Part shown: one piece after another, positions 1-11,474 of the stretch
Layout of the letters: each line of letters begins with the position of its first letter
Position numbering within the stretch: position 1 is the first letter of the stretch
Source: Micrasema longulum
Lineage: Eukaryota > Arthropoda > Insecta > Trichoptera > Brachycentridae
Direction: 5' to 3'
Length of the DNA: 64,000 bases
NCBI GenBank assembly: GCA_022494885.1
Contig: JAGVSM010000502.1
Location: forward strand, 48,740-112,739
The notes under the pieces: generated by a model
The model's input: the letters and a program-made list of their open reading frames with translations, nothing else
The model's database searches: none
What the model was told of the DNA's origin: nothing
Position numbers and translations under genes: made by a program

Positions 1-500
1 AAACAAAAGACTGCATTACTCCCATGTTTACAGGATAAGTCATTGGAATTTAGAAGTATGCCAGTTATTATCGCAAGAGGAAAAGAGGCATTTTTACTAT
101 GTTTTATTAATTTGTGTTTTTCCTTGTTTTAGGAGCTATGTTATTAAAGCAGAAAATAACCGTTTATTCTTTATCAATTGAAGGTAAAAAATAGGATGTT
201 TAGTTTATAACACTACTCGTATCATATTACACAACACAAAGTATGTTAATAATGTTAATAACATAACAATTTGGAGGTTACACATAATTAAATAACTATG
301 TAGGTGTATGCATATTGTGTGTATCTACCATCTACATGTGTAAGCTAAGCGGGAAGTGATATAAAATAGACTCAAGATTAAAATTTACAACCGGTCATAG
401 AAAAATCTTTTACTGATAATTGATATTGTTAAACAGTAATATGTTTTTTTTAAATTAAATAAATATTTGTTTTCTAACAATTTACCGAAATATTTTATTT

Positions 501-634
501 CGAGGCCATTTTCTACGAGTTATAAATAACTCACTATTTGAAAATGGAAATCAAGTTGGAGTAGAGTGGGGTTCGAACCTCGGACCTCAGATCCGTGCGT
601 CCGCCACACTAACCACGGGACCATAACCTCATAT
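501..634 (-). repeat. SINE C copy (tRNA-like head)
   Basis: Read on the minus strand, a tRNA-like head (GGTTATGGTCCCGTGGTTAG, then a B box GAGGTTCGAACCCC) is followed by CTCCAACTTGATTTCC, a short TAAC/GTTA-rich stretch and a terminal GAAAATGG. The same order of blocks occurs at 13033-13165 and 58485-58622. It is not a functional tRNA gene, because the 3' half of an acceptor stem is missing and the head runs directly into the SINE body. Confidence 0.75.
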
Positions 635-674
635 TTTCTTGTAAAAAATATTATATCAAGGATTATTTAAAGTA

Positions 675-830
675 GTTCAAATTTGTTCCAACTGAGAGGG
701 AAAACAATTTTGGAGAAGGGAGTATGGAAGTCTAGGGATAACAGGACTTATGACCTGTTATTGGCTGGTTTATATGTACACTTTACACACTGTAGCATTC
801 ATTAATCATCCATATAACTCATTCCATTAT
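675..830 (-). repeat. Repeat E fragment
   Basis: This is a minus-strand copy of the unclassified repeat E. It carries the blocks TACACACTGT, CCAGCCAATAACAGGTCATA and the CTAGACTTCCATACTCCCTTCTCC-like segment in the order seen in the fuller copies at 50170-50385 and 56060-56470. No open frame is conserved between copies. Confidence 0.7.
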
Positions 831-1267
831 AATTTCCATGCTGTATTGATCGATTTTTGGCATTAGATACTCGTATAAATATTTTTGTAAATGTGTTCAA
901 ATATCACAAAAAAAAGCGTAATTAAAAACGAACCTCTAAACATTAGCAGCTTGCTCCATTAGAGGGACAGAAACGTTATATATAAATGTATAATATGTAC
1001 GTACGAGTATTTGCAAAAAATGAAAAAAATAAAAGTTAAACTGTTTTTATTGAATAAAAAAAAAATACATGCATTAATGTTTAGTTTTATTATGAAAATT
1101 TAATAAACCGTCAATGTTCATATACCACTGATTCTTTCCAATTGAACGTTTTGGGTAGGCATATCTAGTATATACATATGTATGTAAGCTGTATATGTAT
1201 ATAAAGTGTTTAAATACAATAAATAAATAAATTTTCTTATAATAATTTAGCAAAAAAAGGACTTTGT

Positions 1268-1600
1268 TTAGTTTGTCCAGAACGCGACCCATACGGATCG
1301 AGCCATGATCGCCAAAACATCGTAAGCGACAGGAGAAATATTTTACGGGAGTATATTTCTTCTTCTCAATAATCAAGCAATACACTTCGAGAACTAAGTT
1401 TTGTTTCGAATATTTATTTTATTAATATCAATAAAATAAATGGTCGAAATAAAACTTGGTTTCAAAGTATATTCATTGTTAACTGAAAAGAAGCAGTGTT
1501 CTCGCGTAAATTTTTTTTGTCAGCTACAATGTTTTGGCGATCGTGACTCAAACATGTTCCGAGCACGTTCCAGATCTGTCGGTGTATGAACCGACCTTAA
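1268..1600. repeat. Imperfect foldback of about 330 bp
   Basis: The left arm contains CATGATCGCCAAAACATCGT, then a GACA block, then TTCGAATATT. The right arm contains the reverse complement (ACAATGTTTTGGCGATCGTG, preceded by TGTCAG). The arms meet near 1430. The family is not recognised; it could be a decayed foldback transposon or two inverted copies of one repeat. Confidence 0.6.
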
Positions 1601-1988
1601 AACGGTTCGGAGCGATGTAGCAGACTACACCGTGGAGTGAAAAAAGTTTTTATTGTATTTCCTGGGAGAAAGTTTGAGTATCTAAATTAAGGATCGGAGT
1701 TCAAATGGAAAATGTATTTCTGGTTTATTTGAAAAGTATCAATAGCTTACGGTGAATAAAGGCTATCTTTATGAACTTAAAGACGAAATGGGAAGTTAAA
1801 ATAGTACTGGGGGCAATCACGATCGGAACTTTACAGAGCTAGCTTCGACTGTCTGTAAAGAAAAATCGATATTTATGTACGAAAATGTGGATTAAATTTT
1901 AAAATATCTTCGTACAGAGAGATATTGTAGTACCATCTTGGATGGTGGATGGGAGATGATTCCACAGTTGAGCCGCATGGACACTATA

Positions 1989-2225
1989 TGAGTTTGAGAG
2001 TGCTTTGAGAATTTAAACGAAGAGGAAAACCATGAGCTGAATTGCAATGGGTGTTTTTATATTAGAATATTTCATAATCCCTAGACAGGCACCTGAACCG
2101 TAAGACTGATCGTCTTACCTTCACGAAACGAAAATAATCAAGATTTGCTGCGATCGGTGTGCTAATGCAGTGAGTATTAAGAGTGTGCTTTGATAATTAG
2201 AACGAAGAGGTAAACCATAAACTGA
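1989..2225 (+). repeat. Partial SINE B flanked by a 50-bp direct repeat
   Basis: Positions 2046-2175 match the body of SINE B: GTGTTTTTATATTAGAATAT, then CTGATCGTCTTACCTTCA, then a GATCAAGAT-like block and AATGCAGTG. The tRNA head and GATGAT tail are missing. A roughly 50-bp segment (AGTGCTTTGA...AACGAAGAGG...AAACCAT) lies on both sides, at about 1989-2041 and 2172-2225. The flanking repeats are too diverged and too long to be a simple target-site duplication. Confidence 0.6.
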
Positions 2226-2231
2226 TAAGCG

Positions 2232-3020
2232 TTGAAATTTTTTGCGGAGGTATACGGGAGCATTAAGACTATGAAGTACATTGAACAGAAGTCAGAGGGA
2301 GAGATAGTTTCTCCGCTGTCTAATTTTGAGTCATTTCAGTTGCCTACGATAATCAGAAATGTGGTCTTATTTCCTAAAACCAAAAATATACCTTATGCAT
2401 GTATTCTGAAGTCGTTCAAGTTTAACCGAAGTAAAAAATGTTTACATTGTAATAATAACAACAAAAAAAAACATTTTTTAAGACAGTAAAAACGGATACT
2501 ATCACAATTCTCACAGTTGTTTTGCTACATTTACCAATATACATGTACGAGTATATATTATATCACATACATACGCTTTGAAGGTTTCTCGATTGTCAAT
2601 TGCTTTTTAAATATGGAACATTTCACATATAAGATGCAAATATGCAGATAAATAATATTAGCGTGCAGTTAATACAATGCAATGCATTTAAATACTGCAC
2701 ATTTCTTAGTTATTCTTTTAAAATTATAAATAGAATTGGCCATGGATCCTTTTGCTTCTATCCAATAAACGCGACCAAAATGTCACTTTAAACAAAGAAT
2801 TAATAAATTTTCCGAGCAAGCATAATGCGATTTTTTTTGGGCATTAACTTTGCGGTCGAACATTATATTTAATTCTTATAAATATTTGTATACATATAAC
2901 CACTTTACACACTAATTACAGGAACATAAAATCTCACTATACACCTTAATTATAGTAGTTGCACAAAAATAGCATGTATCCTATCGGCATGTCGATTATA
3001 TAATTTTTTGGATCATTTTT
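2232..3020. other. Unassigned AT-rich sequence
   Basis: There is one 85-codon open frame at 2232-2489 (plus). It has a low-complexity N/K end and no recognisable domain, and I do not consider it a gene. No repeat family from elsewhere in the window was recognised here. Confidence 0.4.
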
Positions 3021-3074
3021 TGGTGAATTTTATGGTGAGGGTGTATGTTGGAATTTTTATGTTAGTGTAATTAG

Positions 3075-3116
3075 TGTCCTGACGAAGAGAGGGGTGCGTC
3101 TCGAAACCGGTCGACA
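3075..3116 (+). ncRNA. Hammerhead-ribozyme-like motif (Penelope type)
   Basis: Read along the plus strand: TGTC (3075-3078, stem I), CTGACGA (3079-3085, core), one extra A, GAGA (3087-3090) paired with TCTC (3099-3102) as stem II, GAAA (3103-3106), CCGGT (with the last A of GAAA, a self-complementary ACCGGT in place of stem III), C (3112, the expected cleavage base), then GACA (3113-3116), which pairs with TGTC. Hammerheads with tiny or palindromic stem III are known from Penelope-like retroelements. The extra A before stem II departs from the textbook consensus. The same block lies at 18601-18645, with related upstream sequence. Whether it cleaves is unknown. Confidence 0.5.
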
Positions 3117-3143
3117 GAAAAAAGTCAGCAAATGGTTATAATA

Positions 3144-3181
3144 TATGATAAAAGGTGTTTTTATCAACACCTTTTATCATA
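3144..3181. repeat. Perfect 16-bp hairpin next to the hammerhead-like motif
   Basis: TATGATAAAAGGTGTT (3144-3159) is the exact reverse complement of 3166-3181, with a 6-nt loop. It lies 28 bp beyond the hammerhead-like motif. It could be the tip of a longer foldback or a junction between inverted retroelement ends. Confidence 0.8.
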
Positions 3182-3771
3182 ATGTGATTGATCAAACGTT
3201 CTTATTTACAGATTTATCCTGGTATTAGATATTAGATGGGATAAATATTTTTGTATTTAAACGATTTTTTTTTTAATATTTACAATTTGCATTTAATTTT
3301 TCTTATTTACTTTATATACCCGCTGTTTTTAATCATTATTTATTTTAATGCATATTTTAATACCCTACTATTAATGTTACATCATATCTCTATTTTTCTC
3401 TTTTTTTATTAAGCAAAGTTTTACTTTTGATTTTGCATTGCAGTATGATTTTTTGGTTAAATCTTTCAAAAAATATATAATTTTGTTGTTGTTTATTTAT
3501 AAAATCATAGCTATGTTTGTACTTACACTGTATTATTTTCGTAAATGGGCATATTGTAAAATTTAAAAATATTTACATTTATACTTACAATTACGGTAAA
3601 ATAACATAAAAATGTACATACTTCCACTTTTTAAAATTTATTTAATAAATTACAAAAATACATGCACTTTGGTGTTCTTATTGCTAAAAACAATGCCTTC
3701 CAGCCAACCAAAAATAGACTGATCAAAAAACTATAATATTAGAAGTTTGTTTGATTTCGCTTTTATTTATA

Positions 3772-3936
3772 TTTGCACCACAACAGGCCAGAGGTCCAAT
3801 TACAGCAGTGAATTTCATCATAGCATACCCAGGCTTGAGAAAAATCACAATTAATTTTTGTGTTCTCACCGGGAATCGAACCCGGAACCTTCTGTAGGAG
3901 AGTCAAGCATCTTGACTACTGCACCACGGAGGCCGC
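3772..3936 (-). repeat. SINE A copy
   Basis: On the minus strand, the head GGCCTCCGTGGTGCAGTAGT carries an A-box-like TGGTGCAGTAG and a B box GGGTTCGATTCCC. It leads into the GTGAGAACAC segment, a CTCAAGCCTGGG block, CACTG and a CCTCTGGCCTGTTGTGGTGC end followed by A/T-rich tail sequence. It is close to the copies at 23392, 42103 and 61766. Confidence 0.9.
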
Positions 3937-3959
3937 TGGAATAAAGTTTGCTCTCAGTA

Positions 3960-5095
3960 AACCCAACTGAACAAAAAAAACAGTGTTGCCAGAAAAGATT
4001 TCTTAAATCAATTCTAATGCCGGGAGTAAATATGGCCAGTGCTTACGTTGGAAATAATTTTCAAACTTCGGTTTGTTTTAACCTTTCACAGCCCTAGCAC
4101 GAAAAATATTCGTTAGTTCCTGAGGGGGGTACCAGGAATGCCTCAGCTAAAATTCATTACAATTAACATGATAGTGTTAATATTACTAATTCATAATATT
4201 TCGAGTTTTCTGCGAAATTTGAATATTTTTTTCATTATTCAAAACGATGCTTTACGACAAAGCGCTACTCTAGCTTCTACACGTTGAGTAACACTGATCT
4301 AAATTCACGTTGGGAGGGGGAATGCATGTAAAATTTAACCCCCGTAATCCGGATTTTTGTGGTTATTGCTGGAAAAATCGATCAAATAGCAAGAAGCACA
4401 CGTGCAAAATGACCAACGTATCATTGATTATTAAACAGCAGAGAGATGAATTGTAATTTTTGCTGTTTGAACGGGAAAAAACAAAGATAAATGTGAATAT
4501 ATTATTGACAAAATTCAGCAGAAAAATATTTAATTTTTTTTTATACATTCTTAACATCATGAGGTAGGAGTATGCAAAAAATGTAATCAGTATAATGTAC
4601 ATGGGGGACCCTAGATACTAGATACCCCCTTCAGGCCCAGATGAGTTAAATCAACTCTGGTTGAAAACGAATTAATTTTGTATTTTTTTAAGCTCAAAAA
4701 AATAGGTCGAAAAAACAGTGTGACCGGTTTTGTTTTTATAATGTTGCGTATGGCTACGATAGTGTTGAGTACTATTTTACATAATATACACACATGTGCA
4801 AGGTTGAAAAACGAAAACAAACGACGGAAGGCCGAGCGGTGGGGGGCGAGAGAGGAGGGGGGGATTTCAGTCATAAGAGAACTAAAAATACAGAAGGTGG
4901 AAAAAGTAACGACGTCCCGAAAACAAGGAAACGTAGTTAGATGCAATAATTCAATTGATAAAAAATTACCTTATTTTTCTCGGCTAACGCGTGAAAAACA
5001 AAGTCTTCTCTTACCTGAAACAAAAGAAAAAAAGGTTTTTAGACACAGCAAAAATACAGTCAGGTAAAAATCATGAATATTTCTGTGGATCGGGT
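3960..5095. other. Unassigned region with one doubtful ORF
   Basis: A 129-codon plus-strand frame at 4678-5067 is overlapped by a 111-codon minus-strand frame. The plus product is basic and K/R/E-rich (KNENKRRKAER) with no domain I recognise, no clear start context and no splice structure, so I do not call it a gene. The rest is AT-rich with a few G-runs. Confidence 0.35.
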
Positions 5096-5098
5096 CTA

Positions 5099-5964
5099 CA
5101 GGGTGTTCATTAAACCCGGTCACATCCGAAACCACGATGATCAGTACGAGTAAGATGACATATTGGAACCTTAAAATATTTTTAACGAATAAAATTTAAA
5201 AAAATAAAATATCGAAAAAGCAAATGGTTGCTTACTTCTGCAGGGTAGAAACGAGGAGGGGGAGGGGAAGTGTGATACTGCGTAGCGCTCCCCTCACTTC
5301 TCCCCTGCAGAGGTAAGCAAACCGTTTTTGCTTGTATATGTAATTTTTAATACTATTGAAATGTTATTTGTGTTTTTTTATACTTTTTTTTAGCTTGTAT
5401 AAGTAATTTTAATACGTTTTTGATAAAATTGGTATTGGGTGTGCGCATATTTTGTTAATTAAAAAAAATTTAAATATTTTGTACTACTTCAGTTTGTATA
5501 TATACATACATGTAATTTTTTAAACTTTTTATATTTTTAAATTTTCTTTCCCAGATTGCATAATGTAAACATCATTTTGAATTTATTTCCATGTCTAGTA
5601 TTGTTTATTTTGTTATTTTTAAGTATTTTTCATACCCCTTTTAATTTGTAGTATATCATAATTTTAATTTTTCTGCTTTTGTAAATAATATTATAGTTTA
5701 AAATATTAAAACGTCTTTAAATAAATTTGTTATCTGTATGTCCCTAAATGAGTTTTTTTTTAAAAACTCCTTGGGAATATTGTATATAATTATGTATAAT
5801 ATGTTTTCAATTTAATAAAAAAAATAAAAAAAACATTTTTGTTTCAAATATTTCATTTAAAAAAAATTCTTTGTTCTAAATATTTTTTTTAATATGCTAA
5901 TATGTCTTCTTGCCCATACTGATCATTGTGGTTTCGGATGTGACAGGGTTTAAAGAACATCCTG
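5099..5964. mobile_element. TA-flanked foldback element with nested insertion
   Basis: The left end CAGGGTGTTCATTAAACCCG (5099) and right end ...CATCCTG (5964) form long inverted repeats that both contain CACATCCGAAACCAC and GATGATCAGTA or its variant. TA dinucleotides flank each end (5097-5098 and 5965-5966), as in the Tc1/mariner superfamily. A second pair of inner arms (GCTTACTTCTGCAGGG and CCCCTGCAGAGGTAAGC) meets near 5275. The right arm is interrupted by a separate repeat at about 5490-5840. There is no transposase frame, so the element is non-autonomous. A half copy lies at about 44815-44992. Confidence 0.8.
5490..5840 (+). repeat. Retroelement-like 3' tail nested in the foldback element
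   Basis: About 350 bp beginning TATATACATACATGTAATTT and running through TTTCTTTCCCAGATT, CATTTTGAATTTATTTCCAT, CTGTATGTCCCTAAATGAG and ATAATATGTTTTCAAT to an A-rich end. A second copy at 55505-55850 ends in a longer poly(A), which suggests the 3' untranslated end of a 5'-truncated LINE. No coding sequence is left. Confidence 0.7.
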
Positions 5965-6086
5965 TATAAGGGACGATGTCGACTTATTTTTTTTCTTACC
6001 AGCTTTTAGAAGAGGGTCGATGTCAGTAAAAAAAACATATCCATTCGTTTGTTTTTTATTTTATTTTTTTATGTATTCCTTATGTT

Positions 6087-6260
6087 CATCATCATCATTC
6101 CCTTTCCGGATCTAATGGTGCATAGGGCACTGAATTAGTATACCAATCGCAACGCATCTTGATCAATTTTTTTTTACATGAAGGTAAGGTGATCAGTCTT
6201 ACGTTTCAGGTACCAGTCTAGGGACTATGAAATATTCCAGTGGAAAACACCCTTTTAAAT
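6087..6260 (-). repeat. SINE B, 3' part
   Basis: The minus strand has the SINE B body from AAGGGTGTTTTCCACTGGAA through CTGATCACCTTACCTTCATG to GTGCCCTATGCACCATTAGA, and ends in GATGATGATGA. The tRNA-like head is absent, so the copy is 5'-truncated. Confidence 0.85.
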
Positions 6261-6264
6261 AAAG

Positions 6265-6984
6265 TACATCGATAATATTATCATTAATAAAGTTATTTGA
6301 CTTACGTGTTTGGAACACGTGTGGATATAATTGCATACTACAAGATGAGAAAAAAAATCATTGACTTATGTGACTGTTCCCCCCGCCCCCGCCCATAGAC
6401 GTGTAACGTTTGTACTCTTAGATTATTTAAAGGGAAGAATAATTTAATTTTGAATTCATACGCTTTTTCATATTTATTTTAATCATGATAAATTTTCTGG
6501 GAGAGCGTTAAAAATTTGTTTTGCTTGTTAAAAAATAAAATTATTAGTACAATTGGATCAAAAATACCAACAATGCATATTGTGAGTTGTAAGTATTAAA
6601 ATAATTCGTGCTTTGTCTTTGTTATCAAAATATTTAAGTAGGTTATCTGTTGTACGGTTTGACAATTCGCCCGAATTACACAAATCACAAAAACGTGATT
6701 ATTTTCTATTCCTCTTCCGCAATGAACACAACACAACTCGGTCTTCCGAGCACGTTCGAGTTAGCTAACCCATCAAAACCCGTTTCACACTTTTCTATAC
6801 TTCTTATTTTAATTATATATTCGATTTTTGTAAAATTTTTCCCACAACCTACTTAGTCTTTGCTGTAGGAAATGTTAGAACCAAGATCCAACGCAACATC
6901 GGATTCTTTTCACCTCAGCTTAGGATCTTCAGAACATTGGACAAAATCTCTTTAAAGAACATTGTCGATGTTTTTCCACAGCAA
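6265..6984. other. Unassigned AT-rich sequence
   Basis: Nothing identifiable. A 68-codon frame at 6650-6856 has no supporting context. Confidence 0.4.
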
Positions 6985-7215
6985 TTTATTTATTATGGAT
7001 AACTTATACAGCGCCATTTTCGTAATAAAATACCTCAAGGGCGTTTTACATGGTGATTCTATTGTTAAGTTAATTTAATTGAAGCTTTTAAATTTGTAAT
7101 TTAATTAAAATAATTTATTTTGTTGTCACGTGCTACGGATTTATTCAAATGATTTAGAGAACAAGTGGGTTTTAAGTTTTTTCCGAAACATCACTTCACT
7201 TTCACAGCCTCGCAC
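6985..7215 (-). pseudogene. LINE (L2/CR1-like) 3' end
   Basis: On the minus strand, about 7190-7140 encodes FRKKLKTHLFSKSFE then stop, the usual last residues of L2/CR1-type reverse transcriptases. The 3' untranslated part ends with a GCCCTTGAGGTATT / AATGGCGCTGTATAAGT block that also terminates the longer copy at about 19986-20489. Upstream coding is too decayed to read. Confidence 0.65.
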
Positions 7216-7259
7216 CTCTGCTGGGAGCAAGCAATGGCAAGCATTATTATACACGATTT

Positions 7260-8005
7260 TTAATGTACCGTCAAATTCAGAATTGCCGTTTTAGTGATCG
7301 ACACTTTTTTCATAAGGTGATTATTACAGTTTTTTGTATGAAAGCGGTCTGGCTGTTTTTAGCTAAACATAGAATTAACCTTACTCCACCCGATAACACC
7401 AATATCGCATTTTTTCAAAATTGTGGACTGGCTGCTTTCTTCATAAATACGTTCAACTGCTCTTAAAATACTGTGTGTAAAAAATGTGCTAAAAAATCCC
7501 TTCACAATCTATTAAAAATAATTTATTACCATTATGATATCAGGCCTATTTTATTAAAATAAGGCTTTATTATTTATAAAAATAAGAGATATATGTCAAG
7601 TTTTATTCTATGTAGGCTCATGTCACATAATAGCCACAGAAGTGTTAAAAAAAAGTTCTGAGATTGCTCAGGTTGGATTAGGTTAGACTAGAAAAGGGCA
7701 ATAATAATGATGAGGATGTTGGATTTCCAATCCTGATCCAGGCATAAGTTCATTATTCATAAATTCTTGACTCCGGATTCTGCCTCTTTGGGGTTTCCCT
7801 GCGATTGCCTTTAGTACTTCAATCCCCGACGTTCTGAGCAGTTATTTGGTTTTTCTATTAAGTTTTTCTATTTAGTTTTTCTTCTTGGTTTTTCGTATTT
7901 TTTCTTTTCTCTCTATCTATTCTCACCTCTATTGTATACACCATGATCGGTCTGACACACGTTTTGGATATCCAAATTATGTTTTCAATAATTATGTGTT
8001 AATTG
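7260..8005. other. Unassigned sequence
   Basis: A 67-codon frame at 7263-7466 has no recognised domain and no gene-like context. No other feature was identified. Confidence 0.35.
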
Positions 8006-8400
8006 TACCATACGACATTTCTTAGGCAAACAGATGTTCACTAACTGAGATGGATATGTTCTCATCACCACTATGGCTGCATTATCTGCGTGGCATGTGA
8101 TGTTAATGACCTTATCTCCCTTAGTAGATTCACTACTTTTTCATTCTTAAAGGGTTTTTTTTTTTAATTTATTCTTCTTCTGTAAGAAAAGGTTTCTGTG
8201 CTATATTTAGTTATAAAGGTGCTAAACTTGCTTTGTTTCTTTGTTGTTCTCAATATGTGTTAATTTTTAAAGGTTAATATTATTTTAGTCCCGAATTGAG
8301 TTGTTGCAACTCCTGGGAATGTAAATCAACGTATTATACTTGTAAAATACTTTGTGTTACATGATTTATAAATAAAATAAAAAATATTATTTCTATTAAA
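8006..8400 (+). repeat. Retroelement 3'-tail-like repeat, copy 1
   Basis: The stretch from CATACGACATTTCTTAGG through GATGGATATGTTCTCATCA, GTGATGTTAATGACCTTATC and AAGGTGCTAA to CTCAATATGTGTTA is nearly identical to 18192-18474. This copy continues another 120 bp to an AAATAAAATAAAAAA end, which suggests a LINE 3' untranslated region. No coding remains. Confidence 0.7.
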
Positions 8401-8407
8401 TTGTGAC

Positions 8408-8667
8408 GGCCTCGTGGTGTAATAATGGTCAGTGCATTTGCCTACCATGCAAGAGGTCCCTGGCTCGATTCCCGACATGGTTGATATGAAATATTATTTA
8501 AAAAGGTGTTTTTACACTAGAATATTTCATAGTCCCTGGACTAGTACCTGAAGCGTGAGACTGATCACCTCACCTTCATGTAAAAAAAAGATCAATATAC
8601 GCTGCGTTTGGTGTACCAATGCAGTGCCCTATGCGCCATTAGGTACGGAAAGGGAATGATGATGATT
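8408..8667 (+). repeat. SINE B, full length
   Basis: The head resembles tRNA-Gly(GCC): GGCCTCGTGGTGTAATAATGG, with GCATTTGCCTACCATGC as the anticodon stem-loop region and GGCTCGATTCCC as the B box. The body contains TAGAATATTTCATAGTCCCT, GAGACTGATCACCTCACCTT and GCAGTGCCCTATGCGCCATT, and the tail is GATGATGAT. This is one of two full-length copies of the family in the window; the other, at 52320-52588, is reversed. Confidence 0.9.
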
Positions 8668-8669
8668 AA

Positions 8670-9755
8670 ATTGTGATTTTTTATTGTCGCTACAGAATGC
8701 ATTATTGTTGTAAACGGGTTAACAATACAATTTTCTTTTCATACACATTAAAGTGTGCCACAGGTGATTTCGCAAGGCCCAATGCTCGCAATGTTTATTT
8801 TGAAACAATTTTTTGTACAATTATGTTAGAATAGATTTCTCAAGTGGACTAAGATGTTTTTATTTAAAATTCCGAATCATATCGTAAGAAACGCGAGCAT
8901 AGGTACTAGGCAATCCGGACAAGTAGGTTGGCCTCTTAATGCATGTACTGTACAAATCTTAATAACTTCCTAGGGGGTGACATCCGGTTCTTGTTTGCAA
9001 ACATTTTGATTGCGACTTAAATTTTCGTTTTCAATAAATAATCATGGTTTATTAACAAAAATAACAATATATTTATCTACTACCTACACACTTTGGTAAT
9101 AGATTTCTCTGGATCATGTCTAGTCTGCCTAACTAGGTACAACCTGTTTTAAGGCAGACATTTTAATGCAAAATAAACAATAGCATTACTACCCAGTAGG
9201 TTATTTATTATACAGTTATACAATGTTAATTTATGTTATTTATTATTTAAGAATGTTTTTGAGTAAATTTTCTGATTTTTCTCTACCTAAACCCAAGAAC
9301 CATTTTTTACAAATTTACTAAATTAAATCCGGGTCATGGTTTTGCAATGTTTGGGTAACAAATTGAATATTTTGGGGCAAAGAAACCTGAAATTTCTTTG
9401 CCCGAATTCAGAATTTGTGGTAGACCCATGACCCATCCTCTAGTTTGACTTCTGGTAGTGTGTGAGTGTTCCTTTTGGGATTTGGTAAAATAATTCGCTT
9501 TCACAAACATTATTATTCTAAAAATATATAATTGCCTTATATCTAAGATCTCAAATTCCTCAAATAACTTGACGCTGGGGTACCTGAAGGGCTTTTTAAA
9601 AATTATGTTAATGATTTATTTTTGAGCAGATTTGAGAGGTTTTAATATTGATTTATAAGTTAAATAAGTTATCAATTTTTTTTTTGGCCTGAAAACAGGC
9701 GACACGATTCTATAATAAGGAAATATCACATCCTACGAATACCGATAAAAATATA
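8670..9755. other. Unassigned AT-rich sequence with a short repeat E piece
   Basis: The only identifiable block is 8958-9003 (AATAACTTCCTAGGGGGTGA...GCAAACATTT), which matches the right part of repeat E. The remainder shows no gene and no recognised repeat. Confidence 0.4.
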
Positions 9756-9759
9756 TGAA

Positions 9760-10085
9760 ATGGATTCAAAACAATAAATTATATTTTCAAAATCAATATG
9801 GATATTGTGGAGAAATGTTTTCAAACATAATTAAAAAAAAACAAATTATAAAAAAATACGTTACTTGAAAAACGCGACATCTTTGGCATTGATAATTGTG
9901 ACGCCAAGATTGGTGACGATGTTCTATAAAAAATTGGAAGATTAGGAACAAAGTTCAAAATTAACATGGATAGTGACGTATTAGGGGCGTGGCCAATGCA
10001 ATGCCAATTTTTGCGGGATTTCGAAATTATAAATTTAAAAATATTTTTTATGCTACCAACCAATAGCAAAAAAAAAGTTTTGCTC
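9760..10085 (+). repeat. Repeat F, internally deleted copy
   Basis: Shares with 35060-35600 (minus) the order AATATGGATATTGTGGAGAA, AAAACGCGACAT, GATGTTCT..., GCGTGGCCAATG, and TTAAAAATATTTTTTATGCT. The middle of the longer copy is missing here. A minus-strand 82-codon frame across it is not conserved in the other copy. Confidence 0.65.
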
Positions 10086-10106
10086 GGCAGTATTTCGTAG
10101 ACTCTT

Positions 10107-10546
10107 ATTATTTATTTATTTTATTTTAATAGTATAATTATACATTTTTACAATTTAAAAAAATATATATATCACTTGTTATATTTTTACTAAAACTAAA
10201 GTCCCACCAAGCCACTTTCTGTAGCTTGTTTGTGAAGATTATATTTATACTAACTTAATAATATTATTTACATTTATAAAAACAATGAATAACAGATAAA
10301 AATTAACAGCCGGAAAGATCCGAATAAACATATTTATACAAATAATAATATATAAATTTATTTTTCAAATACAAGAAAATATATGAAAAATAAAAATATT
10401 TACACCTAAGCAATTATATATAAACTCTTGATCGAGTAGCCACTCTCTTATTTTGCTCTTGTTACAATGTGAGTTAAATTTAAGTTCTTTTGGTAATAAA
10501 CTAAAAATTCTAGGTACTAAATATTTGAGAGTTCTATTACCATTCT
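10107..10546 (-). pseudogene. LINE fragment: C-terminus and 3' tail
   Basis: Minus-strand codons at about 10546-10430 read RTLKYLVPRIFSLLPKELKF then HCNKSKIREWLLDQE. This matches the extreme C-terminus of non-LTR reverse transcriptases, where a hydrophobic YLVPK.YNLLPKE.K segment precedes an IKEWL end. A long AT-rich 3' untranslated stretch follows and ends in TTATTTATTTTATT, the reverse of an AATA-repeat tail. The clade is not certain. Confidence 0.65.
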
Positions 10547-10549
10547 TAT

Positions 10550-11470
10550 TACATCAAAAATTCTTTAAAAATGTTTTTTTAAAAAAAGGGGATATTCCCT
10601 ATTTAGTGGTGTAAAAAATGTATTTTTAAATAATAAAACAATATCGTTAATAAGTGTCTAATAAAGTAAATGTCTACTTACACAATGACAGAAATACGAT
10701 GAGGAACCGATTAAAGATTTCTTTATGCACCTACATGCCTATGTAATTAATTTTAAGGCTGATATTTCATTACCAACTGGTTCAGCTTGCGTAATGTTGT
10801 TATTTTTTTAATACCTGACCCGAATAAAAAAAAAACATTATTGAATGCAACGCAGCTGGATATAAAATAGATAATTATATGGACAAATTAATATACATGA
10901 GGTATAATGAAATAGACACGCTATACGCGCGTAGTAGATGGCATTTCAATTTCCTTCCTTGCTTTTATTTTCCAACAATTTTTCGTTGTGATCAGACGTA
11001 ATGCTAGGTGAAAAAATGATATTGTGTGTAATAGAAAAGGCTTTAATTACACTGCAACCGTGAATCCAATTTATTGAAAAACGAAATATTTTTGGTACAT
11101 TTTTTACAATTTTAACCTATGCCTGCCGAAAATGGGCCCAATTAGACCTAGTAGTATTTAAAATTATTGTTTTTGTGAAAAATATTTTTAATGCATTATT
11201 TTACTTAACCACACAATAAAAATTGTACACAAAACTCTGCCACAAGTCTTTTCATGATTCAGAACATTTTGTGATGAAGGAATCATATTATGAAACGAAA
11301 AAATATTCCTTAAAGGTGACATTTAAAACTGGATTTTATTTGACCCAATACCCCCATGCACGCATATTGTAGCCAGAGGACTTAAAGAGTAACACTGACA
11401 ACAAATGTCGTAGCTATGGCAACGAGTTAGACATAAATATAAATGTACATATTGCATCTCAGAAGTACAC
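10550..11470. other. Unassigned sequence
   Basis: No gene or recognised repeat was found. Confidence 0.4.
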
Positions 11471-11474
11471 TGTC

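Noticed and set aside
4678..5067. 129-codon open frame as a gene
   Set aside because: Overlapped by an antisense frame of 111 codons, K/R-rich without any domain, and no promoter or splice context.
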